DNA of 64,000 nt from Diphasiastrum complanatum (GCA_029204225.1 CM055113.1:21473798-21537797); one strand, 5' to 3'; positions 34,101 to 45,645 are shown, counted from the stretch's first letter. Notes: generated by a model not told the origin, from the letters alone. A program made the numbers and translations.

Positions 34101-34866
34101 AGTTGCAGTTGCCCTTCCTCTTGGGTGTAGATGAGGAATTGGTGCTTGACTCCTCTCCAACCTGTAACTTGGACACCTGCTGCTCCAAGCTTTGCTTTGA
34201 GTTCTTCTTTTTGCCTTTGCCTTTCTTCTGAAAGTTTTGCTTCTTCTTAGAAGCAAATGCAAGCTCTGGATTATCTTCCCTTTCAGAAAGATTCTTCCTT
34301 CTCATCTCCTCCTGTAAAAGAAGACCACATAACTCCCCAAAGGTTGGGAGTTTCTCCCTAGCAAAAAGGGACATCACATAGTCTTGATAGTTGAATGACA
34401 AGTTGTTCAAGACTATGGGGACAATACTCCTGTCACTTACTTTCTCTCCAACTGAAGCAAGCTGATCCATTAGGTCCTTGACCTTTGTAATATGATCACC
34501 AATTGTTGCACCTGCTTCCATCTTGAGAGTATGTAACCTGCTTTGCAAATACACCAGCTTGGCTGAATCCACTATTTCAAACATAGACTTCAGAATTGTC
34601 CAAGCATCAGCTGCATCCCTTGCATTGCAAATGTGGGGAATAATATTGTCCTTGATAGAAAGATTGATTATCCTATGAGCTTTCTGTCTCCTGTTCATGT
34701 AGTCCTTCAATTCAGGATCAGATGTTGGTACAGGTTCTGTACCTATCATCACCTCCCAGCAATTCTTGTCCATCAAGATATTAGCTATCTTGAACTTCTA
34801 CACTCTGTAGTTTGTGCCATCTAGTTTGCTAGATTCACCCAGCAAACTCTCCCCAAGACTAGCCAT
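34048..34866 (-). pseudogene. Copia gag (UBN2 type)
   Basis: Starts at ATG 34866 (MASLGESLLGESSKLDGTNY, the usual copia gag opening). It meets TAG at 34800-34798 and continues in frame to 34048. The UBN2 core (LHTLKMEAGATIGDHITKVK, then LNNLSFNYQDYVMSLF) is followed by a Lys-rich stretch and a zinc knuckle CNYSGKYGHFALEC in which the second Cys is Ser. Pol lies one frame over, and the switch must occur near CAAAAG at about 34055. An extra A in that run is the simplest explanation; a programmed shift cannot be excluded. Confidence 0.88.
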
Positions 34867-35322
34867 GCTAAAATCTGTGCTTAAACAGAAGCTCAACCTG
34901 AAAAAGATCAGAAAAGAACAACTTCCAGCAACAAGGGTTTGACCCCAAACTAGGGTATGTAGCCACTTCAAGGCAACCATTCAGCTCCTGCTTTTGTCTT
35001 TGCCACTTGGTATGGCCTCACTAGCACAAGCACTAGGCCCCACTGGAACAGAAACCAGAAGCCCCTACAAAAAGTGCGCCCTACTTTTGTGTAAGCTCCT
35101 CCAGAAAGACTCCCCAAAACTTAGCCAGATTTAGAAAGTTTCTGGATCATCCCACTCCCCTTGCGAATAGCTCTCCAACAGTGCAAGACTCCACCTGATC
35201 TGACACCTGTAGATCAAATGCTCCCTCTTTCAAGATTGAGGTGCTTGTAGAAGATGAGAATCTTCTCAAGAATCTAAGCACTGAAGTTTCTCTCACTCAC
35301 AGACTCACAAGCTAGACAACCT

Positions 35323-35334
35323 GCTCTGATACCA
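35323..35334 (-). promoter_or_regulatory. Copia primer binding site, tRNA-iMet
   Basis: TGGTATCAGAGC on the minus strand, immediately adjacent to the 5' LTR end with no spacer. Confidence 0.95.
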
Positions 35335-35719
35335 TGATGATTTGCAAGACCCAGCTATGGAGTATCTTAACTCAAATGCTAGATCAACTATGAAAGCTTG
35401 AGAAACTTGGCTATGGAAAATATCACACACAAGGAGAATTGCATAAGCACCTCACAAATTCAAAAGTCTCAAGAAGAAATGAAATGCTAGAGAGAGAGAG
35501 ACCTCCAAATCCCTTGTGAGGCAAGCACCTCCTTTACATGCATGGAAAGTCTAGGTGTCAACCATAGGAGTGAGCTACTTGGCCAAGTGGGCCACTTGCA
35601 CTAATTTACTTAACTTACAAAAGGGGGTCTCATGCATTTAATTAAAACATGCCCCATGAGTTATGTACAACTTAACTAATGCTTAGCCAAAGCGGTAAAA
35701 TAGGCATTACTCTTCAACA
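35335..35719 (-). repeat. Copia 5' LTR
   Basis: 385 bp, same termini as the 3' LTR. The right flank 35720-35724 is AAAGC. Confidence 0.95.
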
Positions 35720-35724
35720 AAAGC

Positions 35725-35974
35725 TGCTATAGCATAGTGCATGTCTCCACCCTGGAGATCCTCCAATCTCTGTATGAATGTGACAATGTGAAACAGGGCC
35801 TCAATCTGAATGAGGGGGACAGCAAACTCTGCCAGTATAATATGATGTGGTACAAAGGGCTTTGCCCGTATCATCCGAGATAGCATATGGATTTGGAGTC
35901 GTGAGATGTGTGCCCACTCAGTGGCTGTCAAGCCAATACTCCATGTCTCTGCTGCATACAAGGCTGAGGGGACT
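35725..35974 (-). pseudogene. LINE ORF2 post-RT segment between two insertions
   Basis: The minus frame reads VVPSALYAAETWSIGL, then MLSRMIRAKPFVPHHIILAE and FIQRLEDLQGGD. It is the direct continuation of 39700 and parallels the plus LINE at 44230-44470. An LTR element sits on its upstream side and the copia on its downstream side. Confidence 0.88.
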
Positions 35975-35979
35975 ACCAA

Positions 35980-36456
35980 TGTTACGTCCATGTCCAGTAT
36001 GTGGGATTCAAAATAAGTCCTGACATGGATAGCCGGTCACTCTAGCGTATATGGTTATTGGTTATGCCTCGTCATTCCAGGATTGGCCTGTTAAGATAAT
36101 TAATAATCATATGAGGGCCCAGACCTATAATTGGACATAGGAGCACTTGCATGGTGTCTGACTGCTATAATGCAAGAATAGGAGGTCAATAGCTTAATAT
36201 AGGCTGCATGGGGATCTTAAGGAGAATATTCTCTTTGGAGAGAGAATACTTACCATGGAAACTCGCTCATCTCCCTATTGGAAATTCAGTTTCTTGAGCC
36301 AGATTTCCTCTCCTCTCTTGCATTCATTCACCATGGCATGGGGGTGAAGTGGTTAGGGTATTGACTAGCCATTTCCTGTTGATTGTGTGGTTTTGCTCCA
36401 CAGGTGTCCTTTTGGTTGTTTTGCAACAGGATCTAGTCCGATCTTCAGTAGGCGAT
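35980..36456 (+). repeat. 5' LTR of the 36-39.7 kb element
   Basis: About 477 bp from TGTTACGTCC to AGGCGAT; the exact 3' end is uncertain by several bases because the two copies diverge there. No iMet-type primer site follows, so the priming tRNA is unknown. Confidence 0.7.
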
Positions 36457-39412
36457 GCATCAATCGAAAGGTGGAGCTGTTTCTTGTTTTTTCTCAATTT
36501 TTGGAGATTTCTCCTTGCATGTTACTTCCAAGTGGTGGAATTGATCTCCAAGTAGGTGGCTTCTCTGAATTTGGTGTACTTTCAGCCTAAAGATCATAAT
36601 TATGGATTTTTTCCATAGATTTTGATGGAAATCAAAAGGATTTTTTATACTTTTAGTGAATTTTTCATCTCGAATTCATGTTTTTTGCTTGGAATTGGTC
36701 ATAGCTACTGATGTAGTACGAATTGTACTTGCTGTTTTACAGTCATTAATGATTGGATCTAATGATTGAATGTTGGTTGAATAGTCAAAAGGATGATTAG
36801 ATAGTGATTTTGGACCAAAAATTGGGGTTTCTGGACTAGAAATGGGCTATAGAATCCATATTTGATTGAAATCAGAACTTGTAGTGCTTGCATGTAATGG
36901 ATTTACAGGAATTAGGATCTGATTGCACTTAATTGTGGATTTGACCCACTAATTTTGGTCAAAATTGGTCAAAAAACATGGTTTTTTGATGATTTTTGGA
37001 CAAATTTTGTGGTAGATCTCAAAATTCTTAGCCAAGTTGTTGGTAAGCACATTTTCCAAGGTGTAATTGATAGATCAATCTTCTTAATCGATTTTCACAG
37101 TTGGTCCATTTCAAATGGATTTCGAAAATCCCAATGCTGATTTCCCAGTTTCTTGGCAATTTACATAAAAATTTTGATTTTTTTTAGAAATCATTGTATG
37201 TCATATCTGATGCATGCTGGATGTTGCAAAATCCTTACGATATGTGATAGTAACTGTGAAACTGCCAAGTCGATGTTTACATCGATTTTCACAGTTTAGG
37301 TCCATATTGAACGGAATTTGAAAATCCCAGTTTACGTAAAAGTTGAATTAACCATGGATGTTTTGGAATTGTTCAAATTGTTGGTTATTGATCAAACAGA
37401 AATCGCTTTTGAAGTGAATGATCTCTCTGAGTTGAAATCATTCAGTTGTTAAGGTCATTGTACCCTTCACTTTTAGTTGAAGATATTGTGAATCTCTCAA
37501 TTATGGAGCATTTCTTGTTTCTATGAATCAATAAAGACCAAGAATAACGTAAATCTAGTTGGAACAGTTACTATGCTGATCCATAAGGGGATTTGCCAAG
37601 AATTAAGTGCGGCACTGAATGATTGAACCGTCAAAATTGTCTAATTAATTATTTGTTAAGTTATTGATACCAAATTGAACTTTTTCCTATTACAAATTTG
37701 GGGTTTTTTAACCTGAACCATTTTTTTGGAAGGGAGGAAAAAGGAAGAAGCCTAAGGAGTAGTTGATTGGTTGACTAAGTTGATCAATTTGATTAATCTA
37801 CTTTCGAAACCTGAAGTATATTTAATTGCAAGTGAGAATAACAATTGGGAATTATTTAAGAAAACTGCCTCTGGGAATTTGGATTCCTTTCCATGTTCCT
37901 TTTGGGTTAGTGAATACACTTGCGGCATTTCAACTGTACTTGAACAATACATTTTGTCTTGTCCATGCTAGGGTACAATGCGGAGTGGTATTCTTTGAGT
38001 ATCGCTTAAGGGGCATGAGGGATTTCAATGGTTAAAAGTATCTCCAGGAATTGGTTGTGAATTTGATCCTATATCTGGGTATAGGATAGCCAAATAATCT
38101 TTTTGACTTTTTGGGCAAAACAGATCTAGATGCAGAGGATTCTTGGAGGAAAAGCCGGTGGTATGGGACATCAGTGATTCAGGGAATTTCTTGGGTAGAA
38201 TGATCTGTTGACCGATGGTTAGTGATTGTTGTAATGGTAATACTAACAGAGTCCATTGGTTTTTGCTTAGGGTATTTTGGGAAATTATGAGATATAGATC
38301 GACCCCTAAATGGTATCTCATTAATTACAAAATATGGAAACCCTTATATCTATTTCTCTATTTTTTTAAACCTCTACTTTTTAGAAATTTCTTAAATACG
38401 AGACAATTGGATTGAGATTCATATAATTCCTTTCAGTGTCAAACTTTGTTCTGAAGGACTGTTGTAGTTATATGAAATTGCACTTCCATACAAGGGTGAA
38501 TATAGCTCGGAATCTATTGATATTTTCCATTGATTAAGTGGAATTTAGACTTGTTGAACCCTAATATTAATCTCTATTCGATAGCTGATTATTGAGATGT
38601 AATATTTCTATTACTCGGGATAAGATATTCTATGATTTTGAGGAAAAAGTCCGGTTTGTAATAGTGTTGGATACTCATTACTGACTTTTTCGAATCTTTG
38701 ATATCTTACGTTGTCTCCTGAGAACTTTTCAATCGAAATTATGGAATTTCTTTTTAAAAGGGGGAGAAGAAAAGATAGGAATAAGACTTTTAAGGAATCA
38801 ACCAGTTGCATAGATTTTTCAAAAAAAATCCAGTATGTGTGCCAAAATAGAACTATCCAGTTGAAATAGAGGAACTCTCTAAGTGATTATTTTGGATAAT
38901 TTCGAACTAGAGGAGTTTTGGGGTTATTGAGCTGTGAGATATTCATGAATATGGGAAGTAGTGGTAAAGATTAGATTAAGATTCATTGATTGTTCAAGTA
39001 CCATTTTGTTATGGATTGGATTAGAGGAATGAAGCTTTAATCTTAACATTATGTCTAAAGATGTCTGTATAAGTTAGCCTAATCTTGGGTTGTACACTAA
39101 AATCTGATATAGGCTGATTGGTATAAGAAATTTTGTTAATAAGAGTTAGATGGTTGGAAAACTTGTGATGTGGAATTATTCACTTCAAAGATTTCCCAGA
39201 TATGTTATTTACTCATGAGAAATAGAGTTTGTTGTAGCTGAGTTGCAAGATTCTCAGTGAGTTTTGTGAGTAACATATGCGGATTATGGATATCTACCAG
39301 TTGATAGCCTATGTTATGTATAGGAACATAGTTGGATATGTTGCTTTATGTACATCTTATCTACTATGTGTTTCCTATATGTACTGAGTTTACATCGTAT
39401 ACTTAAACTAGT
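36457..39412 (+). other. Interior of the non-autonomous LTR element
   Basis: AT-rich, no domain-bearing ORF. A phrase ending 'atcgattttcacagtt' and a following 'gaaaatccca' recur at about 37075-37130 and 37285-37330, roughly 210 bp apart, indicating an old internal duplication. Confidence 0.6.
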
Positions 39413-39694
39413 GGTCAATAGCTTAATATAGGCTGCATGGGGATCCTAAGGTGAATATTCTCTCTTTGGAGAGAGAATACTTAACATGGAAACTCGCCCA
39501 TCTCCCTTTTGGAAATTCAGTTTCTTGAGCTAGATTTCCTCTCCTCTCTTGCATTCATTCACCATGGCATGGGGGTGAAGTGGTTAGGGTATTGACTAGC
39601 CATTTCCTGTTGGTTGGGTGGTTTTGCTCCACAGGTGTCCTTTTGGTTGTTTTGCAACAGGATCTAGTCCGATCTTCATTAGGCGATTCTTACA
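39413..39694 (+). repeat. 3' LTR of the same element, 5'-truncated
   Basis: Matches 36184-36456 with a handful of differences and ends ATTCTTACA before the ACCAT duplication. Confidence 0.8.
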
Positions 39695-39699
39695 ACCAT

Positions 39700-40678
39700 A
39701 GTGTCAAAAAGTCGGCACTTACTAGTCGCATCCCTAATGTGTGATCTGAAACACAGTTTCTCCAGATCTACCAATGAAGAATAGCCCTTCCGTAACCTGG
39801 AAACCGTCGCCTGTCTCATACTGAAAGTGGGACCAGAGAATACAACACCCAGATACATATAGGAGTCAACTACCTCAAGTGGATGACCATCCCATAGAAG
39901 CTCCTGTCGTATCATGAAGGATCTGGAGGTATTAAACACCATAACCTTGGTCTTGGCAACGTTCACTAACAGGCCCCACTAGATACAAAAAGAATGAAGT
40001 CAATCCAGATGCCGCTGTAGGCCTTCCCTCGTCCTCGAAAGTAAGACCACATCATCCGCATATAACAAGATAGCAATAATGAGGTCACCCAATGTACATC
40101 CCTCCCCTCTAGAACTCTGTATAACCTCAAGTTCATCTATGTATAAACCAAAAAGTGTAGGTGAAAGTGGACATCCCTGCTTAAACCCACTCGTACTATC
40201 CACCTCTGATGATACAACCCCTGATACTCTGATCCGTCCAATAACTCGCCTGTACAATGCCACAACTGCTCGTATGATATCCTCTTGAAAACCACGCTCT
40301 CGAAGCCTCTGTATCAATAAATGTCTGGGCACAGAATCAAAGGCTTTGCAGCAATCCACAAAGCAGCAATATACACGCTCTCTCTTGGCCCTAGCCTCCT
40401 CAATGATGGATCTCAGGGTGAAAATATGATCCGATGTAGTATATCCTGGTCTAAAGCCGGCCTGACCAATGGCATGAAGTGCTCTGGTGTCTATCTCTGT
40501 GCTAATCTCCGACTGAATAGACCCATAAACTTTGGCAAAGAGGTGGTCGATCATGATGGTACGATAGTTGTCGACTTTCATGGGATCACCGCCTTTATGG
40601 AGAGGATGGATAAGGTTTGTGGACCAAGGGGAGGGGAATCCAGATGTGATAGCTCGATTGAGAGAGGGAGAGAGAGAG
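39700..40678 (-). pseudogene. LINE ORF2 reverse transcriptase domain
   Basis: Minus frames cover most of an RT. NYRTIMIDHL is at about 40565, GQAGFRPGYTTSDHIFTLR at about 40430 and VYCCFVDCCKAFDSVPR at about 40350. FKQGCPLSPTLFGLYIDEL is at about 40170 and the catalytic LLYADDVVLL at about 40060. The post-catalytic NVAKTKVMVFNTSR is at about 39960. One stop (about 40000) splits it. It parallels the plus LINE at 43360-44230. The 5' end is cut inside the sequence corresponding to 43285 of that copy. Confidence 0.92.
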
Positions 40679-40680
40679 TA

Positions 40681-40760
40681 TGGTTGAAAAATGATTCAGT
40701 ACAGTTCAATACGATGCAGTATGGTTCAGCATGATTCAACATGGTTCCTTGTGATTTTTG
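40681..40760. repeat. 10-bp-period minisatellite
   Basis: About six consecutive decamers close to ATGRTTCARY, keeping exact 10-base register. The spacing equals about one helical turn. Followed by (GA)n at about 40780-40820. Confidence 0.75.
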
Positions 40761-40776
40761 TTCAGTTTGTTGTGAT

Positions 40777-40827
<51 letters not shown>

Positions 40828-40998
40828 AGGGAGAATCCTATTGTGAACACGTTGGGACATTCTAATTTTTTTATTAATTTTTTATATTAAAAGGAGCTAA
40901 AGCGTAAACTTGGAAGTTAATGCACCTAAACTGCACCATCCTGTGCCCGAAACATTCGGCAAACTATACAGTAATAATATTGTACCCCTCTTTATAAG

Positions 40999-41006
40999 TA
41001 ATCAAG
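40999..41006. repeat. LINE target duplication TAATCAAG, left
   Basis: Exact 8-bp match to 45638-45645, which directly follows the LINE's (TC)n tail. Confidence 0.75.
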
Positions 41007-41099
41007 TGCAAGTTGGGCCCAAGTGGCTATGTGGCATAAGACTCAAGTTGTTGATGTCACCTTAATAGTTTCTAACCATGTAAGGGAGGACTCGTCCTC

Positions 41100-41726
41100 A
41101 AGGAGGCCCATGCCCTCCTCTCTCTCAACGACAAGAATATGTTGCAATCTAAAGTTGCATCACTCGAACAATCCATCGGAACCAAGCAAGCTGCAGTTTC
41201 TGAGTCCACCACCAATATGCTAAGGGAGCTAGAAACCAAGATTGAGAAACAGCAAGAAGAGGCCCTCTCTTGGGCATCCGTTTTGAAAAAGGGCACCAAA
41301 CCAAGCGCGCCTATCTCCTCGGTTATCTCAGCCACCATATCGGAAGAGTAATCTCGATGCCAAAAAAGCCACAAAATTAATGTTCGCGGGATTCCGGATA
41401 CACAGGATGCCTTGGCTGAAGCCAAACGCTTTCTCGACACCACTCTCGGGCACAGGACAGATGGACTAGATACCGCATGGAGGACCATTCGAGATGCAGC
41501 CACACTCATTATCCGTTTCACCTCTATAGAAGGTCGTCGAGATGCTTTGCGATGCAGAGCTAAGTTACGTGGTACCACTATCTATATGGACGATGACCTT
41601 ACATATATCCAGGTGGAGGAGAGGCGTAAGGCCTCTCAGGTAGCCCGTGAGTCTGGCAGACGAGTCATTTACCGCGATGGACGAGTGCGCTTTCTTGATA
41701 GCGCTCCTAGCAGCTCCCAGTGCTAG
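41100..41726 (+). pseudogene. LINE ORF1 (nucleic-acid-binding protein)
   Basis: The N-terminal part (41139-41351) is a predicted coiled coil (SLEQSIGTKQ, LRELETKIEKQQEEALSWAS). A stop at 41349-41351 and a frame change follow. The C-terminal part (41375-41726) reads VRGIPDTQDAL, ATLIIRFTSIEGRRDALRCR, DDLTYIQVEERRKA and RRVIYRDGRVRFLD. This is the conserved ORF1 fold of this family, since 48900-49280 carries the same blocks. By analogy with L1 ORF1p it would bind element RNA as a multimer. Confidence 0.8.
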
Positions 41727-41775
41727 GTATTTGGGGTCCCCGGGTTCGGGAGTGCCCCGGGGCCCCATCCACACC

Positions 41776-43103
41776 ATCTCCGAATTAGAGTATGGAACTG
41801 CGATGGTATACACTCATCTTCCATAGTTGGCGATCCGATTGATTTCATCACTAGCAGAGATCTATTGTTTTTTATGGAGACTCACGAGAGTCAAGAGAGA
41901 GGATTACCTATTTTTCCAGGATACAGATGGGATTCCGTATTCAAGCCTGAGACTAGATCAGCTAGTCGTCGGGGATCCGGAGGGGTTGCATGCCTCTACA
42001 GAGAGTCTCTTCACTCGAGCATCGAGTTCATCAGACATGACGAGCATGCACGCTATATCTGGATTCGTATTGTTGGACAGGACATTGGTTTGGACAGGGA
42101 CCTCTTTGTGGCGGCTTGTTACTTTCCTCCAGAGTCTTCATCCTTTGCAAAGGGCACAGGTTCACCATACCTTGATTTGTCACCTTATATTATCAGATTT
42201 GCAGAGCGAGGGCATATTTTTCTCACTGGGGATTTTAATGCTCGAACCTCCTCACGACAATCCGAGTTTTATGACGTCACCGACCAGCTCCGCATTCATG
42301 CTCTTGACAGCGACGAGGTGGGAGTTACCAGGGTTTCAGAGGACAACTTGAAACCTATTACCCCCTATGGTGAGCATTTGTTGCAGTTTGGAGAGGCACA
42401 TGAGTTAGCCATTTACAATGGTCTAACTTGTTGGCCAAATTCCGGCAGTTATACTTGTCATCCTCATAGTGGCGGATATAGTGTTGTGGACTATCTCATG
42501 GGATCACCATCCTCCATACCTCTCATCTCTAATTTTCACATCTCCCCCACCACTCTCTCTGAACACTCCTTTCTCTCCTTCGCTATCGGCCGCCTCCCAC
42601 CCCCTCAGTTATCCTCACATCCCCTGCTTACCCGGGCACCTAGGTATACATTCAGCTCGTTATACGCACCAGTCTATCAGGAAATTCTTACCTCCCTACT
42701 CCATTCGTTTCTGCACGATAGTACACTCGAGACTCAAGCAGTTTTCCTTAGCACCTCTCTTCATGTTGCTGCTTCTCTAGCTTTTCCATCTAAGGCCCAT
42801 AAAGGCAAACACACATGTCCCTCGTCGCTACACCCTCCACACCCTCCATCGTATGATACCGAGTGTCGCTCTCTTCATCATCTTGTCACCCATGCACGCA
42901 GTCATGAACCTCACCTCCTTCGCTCTGCTCGACGTTCTTACCATCGCACACTCCGTCAGAAAAAGCGTGCTTATGATGACTCTAAAGGAAAACGCCTCAT
43001 TGACCTTCTCTTCAGTTCTTCTTCAGGCGCCTTTTGGCGTGAGTTTATCCCTCGTACTCCACCACCTCTCCTGGAAGACCTTGGTATATACCATATCTAC
43101 TGA
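41776..43103 (+). CDS. LINE ORF2 endonuclease region
   Basis: An open frame reaches back beyond ATG 41865 into RIRVWNCDGI, which looks like the true endonuclease start. Apurinic-endonuclease-like motifs follow in order: METHE at 41865 (catalytic Glu), then YIWIRI and LTGDFNARTS at about 42220. HPHSGGYSVVDYL is at about 42465 and LSEHSFLSF at about 42560, where most relatives have SDH. The frame continues through a basic linker (RSYHRTLRQKKRAYDD) to a stop at 43101-43103. The enzyme would nick target DNA for target-primed reverse transcription. Confidence 0.85.
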
Positions 43104-44165
43104 CGCACCTATCTCTATCTCCCCTCGTCCCTCTGAGTTCACCTTCTTCACCGCTGACATGGTACTTGCGGCCATCAAGAAAATGAAATCCCATAAAGCA
43201 ATAGACATTGAAGACCTTGAGTCTGAACTCCTAATCCATGCTACTGACCTCCTTGCTCCCACACTAGCCACATTCTCAATTCCTCCATTGTCTCTGGCTT
43301 CCCTTCATCCTGGTGCACCAACATCATCCATCCTATCCATAAAAATGGTGATCCCATGATTCCTGGAAACTACCGCACTATCATGATCGGACATGTCCTC
43401 ACTAAGCTTTATGGTACCATACTCCAGTCTACAGTAAGCTCAGAGGCGGAATCGAGGAGATTATATGCATTGGGACAGGCAGGTTTCCGGGCTCATTACT
43501 CTACCACTGACCATATTTTCACACTTAGAGCTTTGATTGAGGAAACTAAGCACAAGAAAGAAAGGGTTTACTGCTGTTTTGTGGACTTCAGGAAAGCCTT
43601 TGATTCTGTACCACGCTCATTCAGAGACTTCAGGATCTTGGTTTCTCCACGGATATTGTTCTGGCAGTGATGGCTCTTTATGAGAAGGTCTTGGGATGCT
43701 TCCGACATGGTAGTGGTATCTCTGATCACATTTGGAGCACCATTAGGGTGAAACAGGGATGCTCTCTTTCACCGGTTCTTTTTGGATTGTACATTGATGA
43801 GTTAGAGCGAGCCATCTCACAGTGTGGAGGAGCTGGCTGTAGACTTGGCACCACCTTGATTGCTATTCTCTTGTATGCGGATGATGTGGTACTAGTATCC
43901 ACGACCAGAGAGGGTTTACAGAGGCAGCTAGATTGTTTACAGGGTTTCTGTACCAGATGGGGATTGGGGGTGAACACTGCGAAGACCAAGATTATGGTCT
44001 TCAACACTTCTCGAGCCTTCATGCAGCGCCAGGAGCTCATGCTTGATGGACGGGCCTTAGAGGTAGTTTCCCCGTATACATATTTGGGGATACTCTTTTC
44101 TAGTCCTACTTTCAACATGCGACAAGCAGCCACCACTCGACTTGGGAAGGGCCCTTGTTCAGCTT
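43104..44165 (+). pseudogene. LINE ORF2 reverse transcriptase region
   Basis: RT in two or three frames: MKSHKAIDIEDLESELL at about 43183, NYRTIMIGHVLTKLYGT at 43368, GQAGFRAHYSTTDHIFTLR and VYCCFVDFRKAFDSVPR to about 43615. After a frameshift come VKQGCSLSPVLFGLYIDEL and the catalytic LLYADDVVLV at about 43872, then VNTAKTKIMVFNTSR. It matches the minus-strand LINE copy nearly motif for motif. Confidence 0.92.
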
Positions 44166-45365
44166 GAGCGGTTCTGCTTCAGGAAGTCCATCAGAGATGC
44201 TCGCAGTAAGTGCCGACTTTTTGACACTATTGTCACTCCCACAGCCTTGTATGCAGCAGAGACATGGTGTACAGGTCTTCCATCATCGCATTGGGCCAGC
44301 ATTTCAATTACAGACCACCATGCTAGCTCGTATGATTCGGGCAAAGTCCTCAGTTCCGCACGAGATTCTTCTTGCAGAGTTTGTCGTTCCACCATTCAGA
44401 TAGTTGCAGCTTTCCAGCCCATCACATATATTCAGAGAGTTCAGGATCTACCAGATGCAGACACGAGGTATACACGGGCCTCACTTGCCTCCTCACACTT
44501 CCTTCATGACCAAGGCTACCGATTGTTGTGGTTCTCACAGGCATCCCATTTCCTCCTTGATTCATTTGGCATATCCATCACAGAGCTCCCCTCAGGCACC
44601 CACCAGTATATCAGGCGCTTCTTATATAGAGCATACCTCGACCGTACTTGGAGGCGACAGTTGGGGGTTAAACCCGCCTATCACTGGACTCACTTCACTG
44701 AGCTTGACATAGTAGGGTTCCCAGTTTTGCCACACTATTTGGACTCGGAATTGTCACACAGCCTCAGATTTACATTGGGACAGCTCCGCATATCATCACA
44801 TCAATTGGCTATCGAGACTGGGAGATTCCAGGGTACCCCGAGAGAGGAGCGGATTTGTCAGTTTTGTTCCCTGGATGAGGTGGAGTCAGAGGAGCACTTT
44901 ATCTTTAGATGCCCGGTGTATTACGAGATCAGAGGGAGATATCACTGTCTGTTTCAAGATTCGCCTGTCACCCTACGATCCCTCCTAGCCTATGAGGACT
45001 CTCGATGCGCCGCTCTCATGATACGAGAGATGTTTATTCCGCGACAATGCCTATGTCAGACAGCCCAGCGGAGTCATATTTCTCAGCCGCAAATCACTTC
45101 TTTCTTCTCCAGGAGAAGAGGACAAGACTTAGTATCTGATGAGGATGAGGATGATGGAGACTTACATGCCCACCGAGATCAGAGACAGTGTTCCACTCAT
45201 ACTCATGTTGCTGCACGAGCTACCCGACTTATCATGAGGAGACCTCATCTTCCTAGACAGCATCATCGACCACCAGCAGTCTTTCATGCTGCATCCCCCC
45301 GTATTACATCCTTTTATAGCATCAGCGAGACAGGGTTAGATGATAGTGTCATACCGTATTCATGA
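44142..45365 (+). pseudogene. LINE ORF2 C-terminal region with zinc knuckle
   Basis: An open frame after the RT: VTPTALYAAETW at 44236, a short out-of-frame stretch at about 44310-44400, then FQPITYIQRVQDL, LPSGTHQYIRRFLYRAYL and SSHQLAIETGRF. The Cys-rich motif ICQFCSLDEV...EEHFIFRCP at about 44850-44920 follows (CX2C...HX4C, as at the end of plant LINE ORF2). The tail is acidic then basic (SDEDEDDGD) and ends at 45363-45365. Confidence 0.85.
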
Positions 45366-45519
45366 GAGTTAGCAGTATATATGCTCATCGCATCCTTTTC
45401 AGTTTCAGCTTTCAGTTTCAGATCATAGCAGTTAGATCTGTATTTTTGTTATAGTCTTGAAGACGCTTCATACGCTCCTACGGTTACGACATACTTGACA
45501 TGTACATTTACTAGTCTTA

Positions 45520-45547
45520 TATGCCTTTTGGCATGGAAAAGAGAATC

Positions 45548-45637
<90 letters not shown>
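45520..45637 (+). terminator. LINE 3' end: stem-loop and (TC)n tail
   Basis: ATGCCTTTTGGCAT (45521-45534) can form a 5-bp stem with a TTTT loop, followed by GGAAAAGA and (TC)n to 45637. The same arrangement is at 49449-49549, and a weaker one on minus at about 29390-29345. Confidence 0.8.
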
Positions 45638-45639
<2 letters not shown>

Positions 45640-45645
45640 ATCAAG

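Larger units (their letters stand above)
30328..35719 (-). mobile_element. Near-intact Ty1/copia element
   Basis: 5392 bp with two LTRs, a primer site, a polypurine tract and an exact 5-bp duplication (AAAGC) in host LINE DNA. The LTRs differ by about five substitutions plus a ~12-bp and a 1-bp indel in my manual alignment, so this is the youngest element I can date here. Domain order gag-PR-IN-RT-RH is the copia order. Only three TAG stops and one frameshift break it. It lies antisense to the neighbouring plus-strand LINE and sense to the DHH gene, within DHH intron 2. Confidence 0.95.
35980..39694 (+). mobile_element. Non-autonomous LTR retrotransposon nested in the LINE
   Basis: 3715 bp, TGTTACGTCC at the left and ATTCTTACA at the right. 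It is bracketed by ACCAA (35975-35979) and ACCAT (39695-39699), a 5-bp duplication with one change. Excision rejoins the LINE frame exactly. The repeat shared by its ends is 36184-36456 versus 39413-39685; the right LTR has lost its first ~200 bp together with the polypurine tract. The 2.9-kb interior has no ORF above about 100 codons and no retroelement motif. LTR termini and the TGTTAYGTCCATG start resemble the solo-like LTR at 58512-59076. Confidence 0.82.
29272..40678 (-). mobile_element. 5'-truncated LINE with (TC)n tail, carrying two nested LTR insertions
   Basis: Pieces at 40678-39700, 35974-35725 and 30322-29272 read continuously on the minus strand (RT, post-RT region, Cys-rich C-terminus, 3' UTR) once the two LTR elements are removed. 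The 3' end is (TC)n, seen on plus as (AG)n at 29275-29345. The octamer TATGGTTG occurs at both ends (29264-29271 and 40679-40686), consistent with an 8-bp target duplication. Same family as the plus-strand LINE at 41007-45637. It is truncated within ORF2 just before the RT. Confidence 0.85.
41007..45637 (+). mobile_element. Near full-length LINE with (TC)n tail
   Basis: 4631 bp between exact TAATCAAG repeats. It encodes ORF1, then ORF2 with endonuclease, RT and a C-terminal Cys/His knuckle. The 3' UTR has the hairpin ATGCC-TTTT-GGCAT and about 90 bp of (TC)n. The endonuclease plus YADD RT layout is that of L1-like plant LINEs. The pyrimidine repeat tail in place of poly(A) is unusual. Frameshifts at about 43085-43140, 43640-43667, 44140 and 44310-44400 make it inactive. 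Confidence 0.9.
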
